From assembly GCA_963931865.1 (NCBI GenBank), contig OZ007515.1:5826493-5890492 (forward strand): a stretch of DNA of 64,000 nucleotides, read 5' to 3'. This DNA is from Axinella damicornis. Lineage: Eukaryota; Porifera; Demospongiae; Axinellida; Axinellidae. Under the pieces are notes generated by a model, which searched no databases, was not told the DNA's origin, and saw only the letters and a program-made list of their open reading frames with translations. Position 1 is the first letter of the stretch, and the number at the start of each line of letters is the position of its first letter. This document shows, piece after piece, positions 22,401-35,019 of this stretch. Made by a program: the position numbers and the translations under genes.

Positions 22401-25400
22401 TGTTTGGGGGGCATGTCCACTCACCTAGTAAGAGTCCTCTCCACTCCACTTCTCCGAGTCAACGTGGAGAATCCAGATCACATAGCAGCCCCAGTGGAGT
22501 GTCACCGTCAAGACTCTATCTAAGAAATGAAAAGGAAAATGTTTGGGGGGCATATCCACTCACCTAGTAAGAGTCCTCTCCACTCCACTTCTCCGAGTCA
22601 ACGTGGAGAATCCAGATCACACATCAGCCCCAGTGGAGTGTCACCGTCAAGACTCTATCTAAGAAATGAAAAGGAAAATGTTTGGGGGGCATATCCACTC
22701 ACCTAGTAAGAGTCCTCTCCACTCCACTTCTCCGAGTCAACGTGGAGAATCCAGATCACACATCAGCCCCAGTGGAGTGTCACCGTCAAGACTCTATCTA
22801 AGAAATGAAAAGGAAAATGTTTCGGGGGCATACCCACTCACCTAGTAAGAGTCCTCTCCACTCCACTTTTCCGAGTCAACGTGGAGAATCCAGATTACTC
22901 ATCAGCCCCAGTAGAGTGTTGCCGTCAAGACTCTGTCTAAGGAATGAAAAGGAAAATGTTTGGGGGGCATATCCACTCACCTAGTAAGAGTCCTCTCCAC
23001 TCCACTTCTCCGAGTCAACGTGGAGAATCCAGATCACACATCAGCCCCAGTGGAGTGTCGCCGTCCAGACTCTATCTAAGAAATGAAAAGGAAAATGTTT
23101 CGGGGGCATACCCACTCACCTAGTAAGAGTCCTCTCCACTCCACTTCTCCGAGTCAACGTGGAGAATCCAGATTACTCATCAGCCCCAGTGGAGTGTTGC
23201 CGTCAAGACTCTGTCTAAGAAATGAAAAGGAAAATGTTTGGGGGGCATGTCCACTCACCTAGCAAGAGTCTTCTTCACTCCTCCTCTCCGAGTCAACAAG
23301 GAGAATCCTGATCACACATCAGCTCCAGCGGAGAGTCGTCGTCAGGACTCTATAAGAAATGAAAAGGAAAACGTTTGGGGGGCATATCCACTCACCTAGT
23401 AAGAGTCCTCTCCACTCCACTTCTCCGAGTCAACGTGGAGAATCCAGATCACACATCAGCCCCAGTGGAGTGTCGCCGTCAAGACTATCTAAGAAATGAA
23501 AAAGAAAATGTTTCGGGGGCATATCCACTCACCTAGTAAGAGTCCTCTCCACTTCTCCGAGTCAACGTGGAGAATCCAGATCACACATCAGCCCCAGTGG
23601 AGTGTCGCCGTCAAGACTTTATCTAAGAAATGAAAAAGAAAATGTTTGGGGGCCATGTCCACTCACCTAGCAAGAGCTTCTTCGCTCCACCTCTCCGAGT
23701 CAACGTGGAGAATCCAGATCACACATCAGCCCCAGTGGAGTGTCGCCGTCAAGACTCTATCTAAGAAATGAAAAGGAAAATGTTTGGGGGGCATGTCCAC
23801 TCACCTAGTAAAAGTCCTCTCCACTCCACTTCTCCGAGTCAACGTGGAGAATCCAGATCACACATCAGCCCCAGTGGAGTGTCGCCGTCAAGACTTTATC
23901 TAAGAAATGAAAAAGAAAATGTTTGGGGGCCATGTCCACTCACCTAGCAAGAGCTTCTTCGCTCCACCTCTCCGAGTCAACGTGGAGAATCCAGATCACA
24001 CATCAGCCCCAGTGGAGTGTCGCCGTCAAGACTTTATCTAAGAAATGAAAAAGAAAATGTTTGGGGGCCATGTCCACTCACCTAGCAAGAGCTTCTTCGC
24101 TCCACCTCTCCGAGTCAACGTGGAGAATCCAGATCACACATCAGCCCCAGTGGAGTGTCGCCGTCAAGACTTTATCTAAGAAATGAAAAAGAAAATGTTT
24201 GGGGGCCATGTCCACTCACCTAGCAAGAGCTTCTTCGCTCCACCTCTCCGAGTCAACGTGGAGAATCCAGATCACACATCAGCCCCAGTGGAGTGTCGCC
24301 GTCAAGACTCTATCTAAGAAATGAAAAGGAAAATGTTTGGGGGGCATGTCCACTCACCTAGTAAGAGTCCTCTCCACTCCACTTCTCCGAGTCAACGTGG
24401 AGAATCCAGATCACACATCAGCCCCAGTGGAGTGTCGCCGTCAAGACTTTATCTAAGAAATGAAAAAGAAAATGTTTGGGGGCCATGTCCACTCACCTAG
24501 CAAGAGCTTCTTCGCTCCACCTCTCCGAGTCAACGTGGAGAATCCAGATCACACATCAGCCCCAGTGGAGTGTCGCCGTCAAGACTCTATCTAAGAAATG
24601 GAAAGGAAAATGTTTCGGGGGCATATCCACTCACCTAGTAAGAGTCCTCTCCACTCCACTTCTCCGAGTCAACGTGGAGAATCCAGATCACACATCAGCC
24701 CCAGTGGAGTGTTGCCGTCAAGACTTTATCTAAGAAATGAAAAAGAAAATGTTTGGGGGCCATGTCCACTCACCTAGCAAGAGCTTCTTCGCTCCACCTC
24801 TCCGAGTCAACGTGAAGAATCCAGATCACACATCAGCCCCAGTGGAGTGTTGCCGTCAAGACTCTATCTAAGAAATGAAAAGGAAAATGTTTGGGGGGCA
24901 TGTCCACTCACCTAGTAAGAGTCCTCTCCACTCCACTTCTCCGAGTCAACGTGGAGAATCCAGATCACACATCAGCCCCAGTGGAGTGTCACCGTCAAGA
25001 CTCTATCTAAGAAATGAAAAGGAAAATGTTTCGGGGGCATACCCACTCACCTAGTAAGAGTCCTCTCCACTCCACTTTTCCGAGTCAACGTGGAGAATCC
25101 AGATTACTCATCAGCCCCAGTAGAGTGTTGCCGTCAAGACTCTGTCTAAGGAATGAAAAGGAAAATGTTTGGGGGGCATGTCCACTCACCTAGCAAGAGT
25201 CTTCTTCACTCCACCTCTCCGAGTCAACAAGGAGAATCCTGATCACACATCAGCTCCAGCGGAGAGTTGTCGTCAGGACTCTATATAAGAAATGAAAAGG
25301 AAAATGTTTGGGGGGCATATCCACTCACCTAGTAAGAGTCCTCTCCACTCCACTTCTCCGAGTCAACGTGGAGAATCCAGATCACACATCAGCCCCAGTG

Positions 25401-28400
25401 GAGTGTCGCCGTCCAGACTCTATCTAAGAAATGAAAAGGAAAATGTTTCGGGGGCATACCCACTCACCTAGTAAGAGTCCTCTCCACTCCACTTCTCCGA
25501 GTCAACGTGGAGAATCCAGATTACTCATCAGCCCCAGTGGAGTGTTGCCGTCAAGACTCTGTCTAAGAAATGAAAAGGAAAATGTTTGGGGGGCATGTCC
25601 ACTCACCTAGCAAGAGTCTTCTTCACTCCTCCTCTCCGAGTCAACAAGGAGAATCCTGATCACACATCAGCTCCAGCGGAGAGTCGTCGTCAGGACTCTA
25701 TAAGAAATGAAAAGGAAAACGTTTGGGGGGCATATCCACTCACCTAGTAAGAGTCCTCTCCACTCCACTTCTCCGAGTCAACGTGGAGAATCCAGATCAC
25801 ACATCAGCCCCAGTGGAGTGTCGCCGTCAAGACTATCTAAGAAATGAAAAAGAAAATGTTTCTGGGGCATATCCACTCACCTAGTAAGAGTCCTCTCCAC
25901 TTCTCCGAGTCAACGTGGAGAATCCAGATCACACATCAGCCCCAGTGGAGTGTCGCCGTCAAGACTTTATCTAAGAAATGAAAAAGAAAATGTTTGGGGG
26001 CCATGTCCACTCACCTAGCAAGAGCTTCTTCGCTCCACCTCTCCGAGTCAACGTGGAGAATCCAGATCACACATCAGCCCCAGTGGAGTGTCGCCGTCAA
26101 GACTCTATCTAAGAAATGAAAAGGAAAATGTTTGGGGGGCATGTCCACTCACCTAGTAAAAGTCCTCTCCACTCCACTTCTCCGAGTCAACGTGGAGAAT
26201 CCAGATCACACATCAGCCCCAGTGGAGTGTCGCCGTCAAGACTTTATCTAAGAAATGAAAAAGAAAATGTTTGGGGGCCATGTCCACTCACCTAGCAAGA
26301 GCTTCTTCGCTCCACCTCTCCGAGTCAACGTGGAGAATCCAGATCACACATCAGCCCCAGTGGAGTGTCGCCGTCAAGACTTTATCTAAGAAATGAAAAA
26401 GAAAATGTTTGGGGGCCATGTCCACTCACCTAGCAAGAGCTTCTTCGCTCCACCTCTCCGAGTCAACGTGGAGAATCCAGATCACACATCAGCCCCAGTG
26501 GAGTGTCGCTGTCAAGACTCTATCTAAGAAATGAAAAAGAAAATGTTTGGGGGCCATGTCCACTCACCTAGCAAGAGCTTCTTCGCTCCACCTCTCCGAG
26601 TCAACGTGGAGAATCCAGATCACACATCAGCCCCAGTGGAGTGTCGCCGTCAAGACTCTATCTAAGAAATGAAAAGGAAAATGTTTGGGGGGCATGTCCA
26701 CTCACCTAGTAAGAGTCCTCTCCACTCCACTTCTCCGAGTCAACGTGGAGAATCCAGATCACACAGCAGCCCCAGTGGAGTGTCACCGTCAAGACTCTAT
26801 CTAAGAAATGAAAAGGAAAATGTTTGGGGTGCATATCCACTCACCTAGTAAGAGTCCTCTCCACTCCACTTCTCTGAGTCAACGTGGAGAATCCAGATCA
26901 CACATCAGCCCCAGTGGAGTGTCGCCGTCAAGACTTTATCTAAGAAATGAAAAAGAAAATGTTTGGGGGCCATGTCCACTCACCTAGCAAGAGCTTCTTC
27001 GCTCCACCTCTCCGAGTCAACGTGGAGAATCCAGATCACACATCAGCCCCAGTGGAGTGTCGCCGTCAAGACTCTATCTAAGAAATGAAAAGGAAAATGT
27101 TTGGGGGGCATGTCCACTCACCTAGTAAGAGTCCTCTCCACTCCACTTCTCCGAGTCAACGTGGAGAATCTAGATCACACAGCAGCCCCAGTGGAGTGTC
27201 ACCGTCAAGACTCTATCTAAGAAATGAAAAGGAAAATGTTTGGGGTGCATATCCACTCACCTAGTAAGAGTCCTCTCCACTCCACTTCTCTGAGTCAACG
27301 TGGAGAATCCAGATCACACATCAGCCCCAGTGGAGTCTCGCCGTCAAGACTTTATCTAAGAAATGAAAAAGAAAATGTTTGGGGGCCATGTCCACTCACC
27401 TAGTAAGAGTCCTCTCCACTCCACTTCTCCGAGTCAACGTGGAGAATCCAGATCACACATCAGCCCCAGTGGAGTGTCACCGTCAAGACTCTATCTAAGA
27501 AATGAAAAGGAAAATGTTTCGGGGGCATACCCACTCACCTAGTAAGAGTCCTCTCCACTCCACTTTTCCGAGTCAACGTGGAGAATCCAGATTACTCATC
27601 AGCCCCAGTAGAGTGTTGCCGTCAAGACTCTGTCTAAGGAATGAAAAGGAAAATGTTTGGGGGGCATGTCCACTCACCTAGCAAGAGTCTTCTTCACTCC
27701 ACCTCTCCGAGTCAACAAGGAGAATCCTGATCACACATCAGCTCCAGCGGAGAGTTGTCGTCAGGACTCTATATAAGAAATGAAAAGGAAAATGTTTGGG
27801 GGGCATATCCACTCACCTAGTAAGAGTCCTCTCCACTCCACTTCTCCGAGTCAACGTGGAGAATCCAGATCACACATCAGCCCCAGTGGAGTGTCGCCGT
27901 CCAGACTCTATCTAAGAAATGAAAAGGAAAATGTTTCGGGGGCATACCCACTCACCTAGTAAGAGTCCTCTCCACTCCACTTCTCCGAGTCAACGTGGAG
28001 AATCCAGATTACTCATCAGCCCCAGTGGAGTGTTGCCGTCAAGACTCTGTCTAAGAAATGAAAAGGAAAATGTTTGGGGGGCATGTCCACTCACCTAGCA
28101 AGAGTCTTCTTCACTCCTCCTCTCCGAGTCAACAAGGAGAATCCTGATCACACATCAGCCCCAGCGGAGAGTCGCCGTCAAGACTCTATCTAAGAAATGA
28201 AAATGAAAATGTTTGGGGGGCATGTCCACTCACCTAGCAAGAGTCATCTTCACTCCACCTCTCCGAGTCAACAAGGAGAATCCTGATCACACATCAGCCC
28301 CAGCGGAGAGTCGCCGTCAAGACTCTATCTAAGAAATGAAAAGGAAAATGTTTGGGGGGCATGTCCACTCACCTAATAACAGTCCTCTCCACTCCACTTC

Positions 28401-30770
28401 TCCGAGTCAACGAGGAGAATCCAGATCACACATCACCCCCAGTGGAGTGTCGCCGTCAAGACTCTATCTAAGAAATGAAAAAGAAAATGTTTGGGGGGCA
28501 TGTCCACTCACTTAGCAAGAGTCTTCTTCACTCCACCTCTCCGAGTCAACAAGGAGAATCCTGATCACACATCAGCCCCACCGGAGAGTCGTCGTCAAGA
28601 CTCTATCTAAGAAATGAAAAGGAAAATGTTTGGGGGGCATATCCACTCACCTAGTAAGAGTCCTCTCGACTCCACTTCTCCGAGTCAACGTGGAGAATCC
28701 AGATCACACATCAGCCCCAGTGGAGTGTCGCCGTCAAGACTCTATCTAAGAAATGGAAAGGAAAATGTTTCGGGGGCATATCCACTCACCTAGTAAGAGT
28801 CCTCTCCACTCCACTTCTCCGAGTCAACGTGGAGAATCCAGATCACACATCAGCCCCAGTGGAGTGTTGCTGTCAAGACTTTATCTAAGAAATGAAAAAG
28901 AAAATGTTTGGGGGCCATGTCCACTCACCTAGCAAGAGCTTCTTCGCTCCACCTCTCCGAGTCAACGTGAAGAATCCAGATCACACATCAGCCCCAGTGG
29001 AGTGTTGCCGTCAAGACTCTATCTAAGAAATGAAAAGGAAAATGTTTGGGGGGCATGTCCACTCACCTAGTAAGAGTCCTCTCCACTCCACTTCTCTGAG
29101 TCAACGTGGAGAATCCAGATCACACATCAGCCCCAGTGGAGTGTCACCGTCAAGACTCTATCTAAGAAATGAAAAGGAAAATGTTTGGGGTGCATATCCA
29201 CTCACCTAGTAAGAGTCCTCTCCACTCCACTTCTCCGAGTCAACGTGGAGAATCCAGATCACACATCAGCCCCAGTGGAGTGTTGCCGTCAAGACTTTAT
29301 CTAAGAAATGAAAAAGAAAATGTTTGGGGGCCATGTCCACTCACCTAGCAAGAGCTTCTTCGCTCCACCTCTCCGAGTCAACGTGCAGAATCCAAATCAC
29401 ACAGCAGCCCCAGTGGAGTGTCACCGTCAAGACTCTATCTAAGAAATGAAAAGGAAAATGTTTGGGGGGCATATCCACTCACCTAGTAAGAGTCCTCTCC
29501 ACTCCACTTCTCTGAGTCAACGTGGAGAATCCAGATCACACATCAGCCCCAGTGGAGTGTCGCCGTCAAGACTCTATCTAAGAAATGAAAAGGAAAATGT
29601 TTGAGGGGCATGTCCACTCACCTAGTAAGAGTCCTCTCCACTCCACTTCTCCGAGTCAACGTGGAGAATCCAGATCACACATCAGCCCCAGTGGAGTGTC
29701 GCCGTCAAGACTCTATCTAAGAAATGAAAAAGAAAATGTTTGGGGGTCATGTCCACTCAACTAGTAAGAGTCCTCTCCACCTCACCTCTCCGAGTCAACA
29801 AGGAGAATCCAGATCACACATCAGCCCCAGTGGAGTGTCGCCGTCAAGACTCTATCTAAGAAATGAAAAAGAAAATGTTTGGGGGGCATGTCCACTCACC
29901 TAGCAAGAGTCTTCTTCACTCCACCTCTCCGAGTCAACAAGAAGAATCCTGATCACACATCAGCCCCAGTGGAGTGTCGCCGTCAAGACTCTATCTAAGA
30001 AATGAAAATGAAAATGTTTGGGGGGCATATCCACTCACCTAGTAAGAGTCCTCTCCACTCCACTTCTCCGAGTCAACGTGGAGAATCCAGATCACACATC
30101 AGCCCCAGTGGAGTGTCGCCGTCAAGACTCTGTCTAAGAAATGAAAAAGAAAATGTTTGGGGGGGCATGTCCACTCACCTAGCAAGAGTCTTCTTCACTC
30201 CACCTCTCCGAGTCAACAAGGAGAATCCTGATCACACATCCGCTCCAGCGGAGAGTCGTCGTCAAGACTCTATCTAAGAAATGAAAAGGAAAATATGAAA
30301 AAGAAAATGTTTGGGGGGGCATGTCCACTCACCTAGCAAGAGTCTTCTTCACTCCACCTCTCCGAGTCAACGTGGAGAATCCAGATCACTCATCAGCCCC
30401 AGCGGAGTGTCGCTGTCAAGACTCTATCTATGAAATGAAAAGGAAAACGTGAGGGGGCATGTCCACTTACCTTGCAAGAGCTTCTTCACTCCACCTCTCC
30501 GAGTCAACGTGGAGAATCCAGATCATTCATCAGCCCCAGTGGAGAGTCGCCGTCAAGACTCTACACTGTATCTAAGAAATGAAAAGGAAAATGTTTGGGG
30601 GGCATGTCCACTCACCTAGTAAGTCTCTTCTCCACTCCATTGACTTCTCCGAGTCAAAGTGGAGAATCCAGGTCATTCATCAGCCCCAGTGGGTGTCGCC
30701 GTTTAGACTCTATCTATGTAATGAAAAAGAAAGTGCTTGGGGGGCATGTCCACTCACAAGTTAAGAATGA
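19440..30770. repeat. Satellite array, ~139-bp unit, ~80 copies, higher-order structure
   Basis: The unit runs from GAAATGAAAAGGAAAATGTTTG through CATGTCCACTCACCTAG, CTCCACTTCTCCGAGTCAAC, GTGGAGAATCCAGATCACAC, CATCAGCCCCAGTGGAGTG to CCGTCAAGACTCTATCTAAG, about 138-139 bp. At least four variants exist (GGGGGGCATGTCC, GGGGGCCATGTCC with CTTCTTCGCTCC, TTTCGGGGGCATACCC, and AACAAGGAGAATCCTGATC). Variants recur in the same order over long stretches, showing block duplication: about 1.53 kb apart at 20.3/21.8 kb, and 2.35 and 2.49 kb apart at 23.06/25.41/27.90 kb. Units at both edges are the most divergent, as usual for satellites. Short open frames inside are by-products; the unit is not a multiple of three. 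Each unit can form a TCTCCAC...GTGGAGA hairpin. Confidence 0.95.
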
Positions 30771-31429
30771 GAATAAAAATATTTGGGGGGCATATGCCCA
30801 TTCACGTAGAGCAAATGTGATGTCCACGAGTCGTCTTCATCCCAAGTTTGAAGTCAACGTGGAGAATCCAGAGCAATCATCAGCCGCTGCGGAGAATCGC
30901 CGTCTAGACATTGGAAGACTGTTGTGGTCTAATTCCGTGTCTACTGTTACGTGTGGGTGGGGACAGCGAACGAATCTGGTGAGAGGAGAGGCGGGGTACC
31001 ATCAGCAAAATACAAAAGCAGGTGTTACAGCCGTCGATTACAGGGAGAAGAGTGAGAGTAGAATGTTGAACACGGGCTTGGTGGAGAATGGCGTCATGAG
31101 GACGGTGGACTGGTGCGGCAAACAATGACTCTCAGCAGAACCATTATTGTTACTGGCGCGGTAGAAGGTAAAGAGGACCCTCATCTCAGAGTGTGGTTTC
31201 GTCTCCTGTCGCGCTTCAGAGTTGATCACCTGTTCACCAAATGAGAATACTGACAAAATTAATACCGAAGCACAAGCATTTCAGAATTCCCGCCAAAAAA
31301 ATTACAGCCGGTCCCCAACATTGACCAATCAGAACGCAGCGTTCTAAATCCCGGGATCCATCCGCGGGCTTTTACGGGAGACGGTCTGAAATCAAGGCGG
31401 GTGACCCTAGTGTCGGAAGAGGCAGGCTG
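30771..31429. other. Spacer between the two tandem arrays
   Basis: The first ~150 bp still show decayed satellite similarity (GTCAACGTGGAGAATCCAGAG near 30853). The rest has no recognisable gene. A CCAAT-type sequence (GACCAATCAGAACGC) occurs near 31322, but no gene follows it. Confidence 0.5.
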
Positions 31430-32960
31430 GTGTGCATGGAAACTATTTGTCCAGTGAGGGAACTACTTGTCAGGTCCAGTGAGGGAACTACATGCCGGAA
31501 CTACTTGCCAGGTCGAGTGTGGGAACTACTTGCCTGGTCCAGTGTGGGAACTACTTGCCATGCAGGTCCAGTGTGGGAACTACTTGCCAGAGGGAACTGC
31601 TTGCCAGGTCCAGTGTGGGAATTACTTGCCAGGTTCAGTGTGGGAACTACTTGCCAGGTCCAGTGTGGGAACTACTTGCCAGGTTCAGTGTGGGAACTAC
31701 TTGCCAGGTCCAGTGTGGGAACTACTTGCCAGGTCCAGTGTTGGGAACTACACTTGCCAGGTCAAGTGTGGGAACAACTTGCCAGGTCCAGTGAGGGAAC
31801 TACTTGCCAGGTCCAGTGTGGGAACTACATGCCAGGTCCAGTGAGGGAACTATGTACTTAATTGCCAAGTCCAGTGTGGGAACTACTTGCCAGGTCCAGT
31901 GAGGGAACTACTTAATTGCCAAGTCCAGTGTGGGAACTACTTGCCAGGTCCAGTGAGGGAACTACTTGCCAGGTCCAGTGTGTGAACTACTTGCCAGGTC
32001 CAGTGAGGGAACTACTTGCCAGGTCCAGTGAGGGAACTACTTGCCAGGTCCAGTGTGGAACTACTTGCCAGGTCCAGTGAGGGAACTACTTGCCAGGTCC
32101 AGTGCAGGAACTACTTGCCAGGTCCAGTGTGGAACTACTTGCCAGGTCCAGTGAGGGAACTACTTGCCAGGTCCAGTGTGGGAACAACTTGCCAGGTCCA
32201 GTGTGGGAACTACTTGCCAGGTCCAGTGTGGGAACTACTTGCCAGGTCCAGTGAGGGAACTACTTACCAGGTCCAGTGTGGGAACTACTTGCCAGGTCCA
32301 GTGTGTGAACTACTTGCCAGGTCCAGTGTGGGAACTACTTGCCAGGTCCAGTGTGGAAACTACTTGCCAGGTCCAGTGAGGGAACTACTTACCAGGTCCA
32401 GTGTGGGAACTACTTGCCAGGTCCAGTGTGTGAACTACTTGCCAGGTCCAGTGTGGGAACTACTTGTCAGGTCCAGTGTGGGAATTACTTGCCAGGTCCA
32501 GTGTGGGAACAACTTGCCAGGTCCAGTGTGGGAACAACTTGCCAGGTCCAGTGTGGGAACTACTTGCCAGGTCCAGTGTGGGAACTACTTGCCAGGTTCA
32601 GTGTGGGAACTACTTGCCAGGTCCAGTGTGGGAACTACTTGCCAGGTCCAGTGAGGGAACTACTTACCAGGTCCAGTGTGGGAACTACTTGCCAGGTCCA
32701 GTGTGTGAACTACTTGCCAGGTCCAGTGTGGGAACTACTTGTCAGGTCCAGTGTGGGAATTACTTGCCAGGTCCAGTGTGGGAACAACTTGCCAGGTCCA
32801 GTGTGGGAACAACTTGCCAGGTCCAGTGTGGGAACTACTTGCCAGGTCCAGTGTGGGAACTACTTGCCAGGTCCAGTGTTGAGAACTACACTTGCCAGGT
32901 CCAATGTGGGAACAACTTGCCGCCAGGTGCAGTGTGGGACCTACTTGCCATGGAGGTCCA
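31430..32960. repeat. Minisatellite, 25-bp unit, ~60 copies
   Basis: The unit is GGGAACTACTTGCCAGG + TCCAGTGT (25 bp), with sporadic variants (GTGAGGGAAC, GGTTCAGTG, GAACAACTTG). Unit 25 is 1 modulo 3, so every forward frame cycles through the same 25-residue pattern every 75 bp, with few stops. Long open frames (up to 230 codons) in all three forward frames and one on the minus strand are therefore not evidence of a gene. A second-order duplication is visible: long stretches near 32250-32500 and 32640-32800 share the same variant order. Confidence 0.93.
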
Positions 32961-33007
32961 GTGTGGAGCATGCAGCAGAGGTATGGTGGGATATTCTCCA
33001 GTTCTAC

Positions 33008-33130
33008 CACAGTGCGTGGGCGTTCCTTTGATGTGCCGCGGAGGATAAATCAGTTATCCTCCGCTATGACATCATAGCGGAGGATAACCGATCTATTCTC
33101 CGCGGTACATCAAAGGATCGCCACGCTGTG
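33008..33130. repeat. 123-bp near-perfect palindrome (foldback MITE)
   Basis: The left arm CACAGTGCGTGGGCGTTCC... and right arm ...GGATCGCCACGCTGTG pair along nearly their whole length, with a turn at CTATGA-CA-TCATAG near 33071. Internal motifs TCCTTTGATGT and GTTATCCTCCGC appear in both arms. No clear target-site duplication is visible. It starts about 50 bp after the 25-bp minisatellite ends. Confidence 0.8.
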
Positions 33131-33635
33131 CTGAGAATCAGAGAGTTGTTAGCTGTCTAGCAGCTGGATCCAGCTATATAGTTGTTGGTCGAAGGGACCG
33201 GTTGTTGAAGGATCTAGACTATTAGAATTCAGCTGGTGAGGCAGAAGACGTCGAGCACTTCTCAGTGACGTGATGAGGAGAGTCGGGGAGCTTTTGGAGA
33301 AGATTGAAGGTGGTATCATATGTGCATGGGGGTCTGGGGGTCCTGGTTGGGATCGTAAGGGGTCTTATTCAAAAACCAATTCCTTCCTCTTCAATCTTTC
33401 TATGGCTAAGAGCAGTAACTGTTGCCAACAGTCTTATAGAATACCGTCTTGTATCATGCAGCAATCACCGATAAGATCTGAAACTAAGTGTGCAGGTACA
33501 TTCAGCTCTTTGTCTGAGAATGACACACCAAGAAGAGCAAGGTACATAGCTATAGGATTGCTAAACTGTAATAATGTACGTACATTCTCTGCCTGCATAC
33601 ACATGACATTGCATGTACGTTGTATACGCATCTTA
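33131..33635. other. No supported gene
   Basis: One 123-codon open frame (33270-33641, +) lacks similarity that I recognise and runs into the next transposon. I do not call it as a gene. Confidence 0.4.
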
Positions 33636-35018
33636 CTGTGATCTCTGGGGTACCCCAGGGAAGCATTCTGGGTCCCCTCTTGTTTCTTATATACATCAAC
33701 GATCTCCCATCCAGTAGCCTCTTCACTAAGTTATTCCTTTTTGCGGACGACACCAAATGCCTCTCTCGCATATCCTCACCTTCTGATAGTCTCCTGCTGC
33801 AATCCGACCTGGATGGGGTTTCCTCTTGGAGCAAAAAGTGGCTGTTGGCATTCAATGAAACTAAGCTCCATCTCTTATCCATCAATACCAAACGCTCTAA
33901 CCCTCTGTCTACGTCTACAGCTGACTCCTCCTACTACATAAATGGTCGGTCAATTGCACCTTGCAACTCTCACAAAGACCTGGGCATTGTAATAGCATCT
34001 GACCTTAAGTGGACAGATCACCTGCACCTCATATCCTCTAAAGCCTACAAGAAGTTGGGGCTGCTTCGCCGCACTTTCTGTGCTACAAATAGTATCAGTA
34101 CAAAGAAACGACTCTACATATCTCTTGTGAGATCCCAACTGTTATATGGCTCACAAATCTGGAGACCGGTTCTGATCAAAGACATCAATTTAATAGAATC
34201 AATTCAACGCCATGCAACAAAATACATTCTAAACGACTATACTTCTGACTACAAAGCAAGGTTGACAAAGCTGCACCTACTGCCTCTATCAATGTTGTTC
34301 GAACTACACGACATCTGCTTCTTCATCAAATCTTTGAAATCTGACGCTAACAGCTCATTTAATATTGTCAATTTTGTCTCCTTCAACACGAACCAAACCA
34401 GGTCTGGATCACATATGAAGCTAGTCCAACCTCTATCAAAACACTCAAGAGACAAACAGTTTTATTTCAATAGATTACCATCTCTATGGAATTCACTCCC
34501 AGCTATAGACTTGACTCTTAGCTACAAGCTAATAAAGCATCGTCTCAAAGTTACTCTTTGGAACCATTTTCTCGCCAACTTCAACCCCGAATCCACCTGC
34601 TCCTTCCACTATTCATGTCCCTGTTCTAAATGTTCAACTGTTCCCAGGACAGTATTCACCTCACTATAGCAACTATTGACTACTACTAACGTCACATGCC
34701 AGTTACCACAAACTTCCACCTGACAAGACCACTACCAATCTGAAGGTGTCCTTGTCGCTCAGCACTAATACCCACGTCACAATCTCATGAACCCATATGA
34801 TATTATGTTTACTAGTGTTCTTTGTTCAATCCTTGTAAAGTCGTCCCTTAACCTAACGAACAAGTATGTGTATGTATTAAGTTTAAGGCAGCTAAGAATC
34901 TTTTAGCTGACCTACAGCAGTTCTCACTCTCAGCTAACTTTCAGTCTCTTTTGTGTACCACTCTCACCACCGTCACAACATGCACTCTGCTGTAAAGCAA
35001 TAATAATAATAATAATAT
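33636..35018 (+). mobile_element. 5'-truncated non-LTR retrotransposon (LINE) with TAA tail
   Basis: The frame opens inside the reverse transcriptase domain at VISGVPQGSILGPLLFLIY, followed by the catalytic FADDTK motif and the thumb/C-terminal region; it ends at TAG about 34669 after a Cys-rich tail (CPCSKCS). About 330 bp of 3' UTR follows, then (TAA)n at 34998-35018. Loss of the 5' end with an intact 3' end and simple-repeat tail is the usual signature of target-primed insertion. The open frame of about 345 codons is unbroken, so the copy is fairly young, but it lacks the endonuclease and the N-terminal part of the reverse transcriptase. It fits the Jockey/CR1 group by motif style; the clade is not resolved. 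Confidence 0.85.
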
Positions 35019-35019
35019 G

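Noticed and set aside
19440..30770. Tandem open frames in the satellite (MKRKMFGGHVHSPSKS...) as a secreted repeat protein
   Set aside because: The unit is about 139 bp, not a multiple of three; frames shift every unit and stop after one to three units. No splice or start context.
31430..32960. CRISPR-like array
   Set aside because: Units are directly adjacent with no unique spacers, and the genome is eukaryotic.
31430..33048. Long open frames of up to 230 codons in the 25-bp array
   Set aside because: All three forward frames are open for the same arithmetic reason; no gene signals.
33270..33641. 123-codon + strand frame MMRRVGELLEK...
   Set aside because: No recognisable family, no splice logic, and it runs into the LINE insertion.
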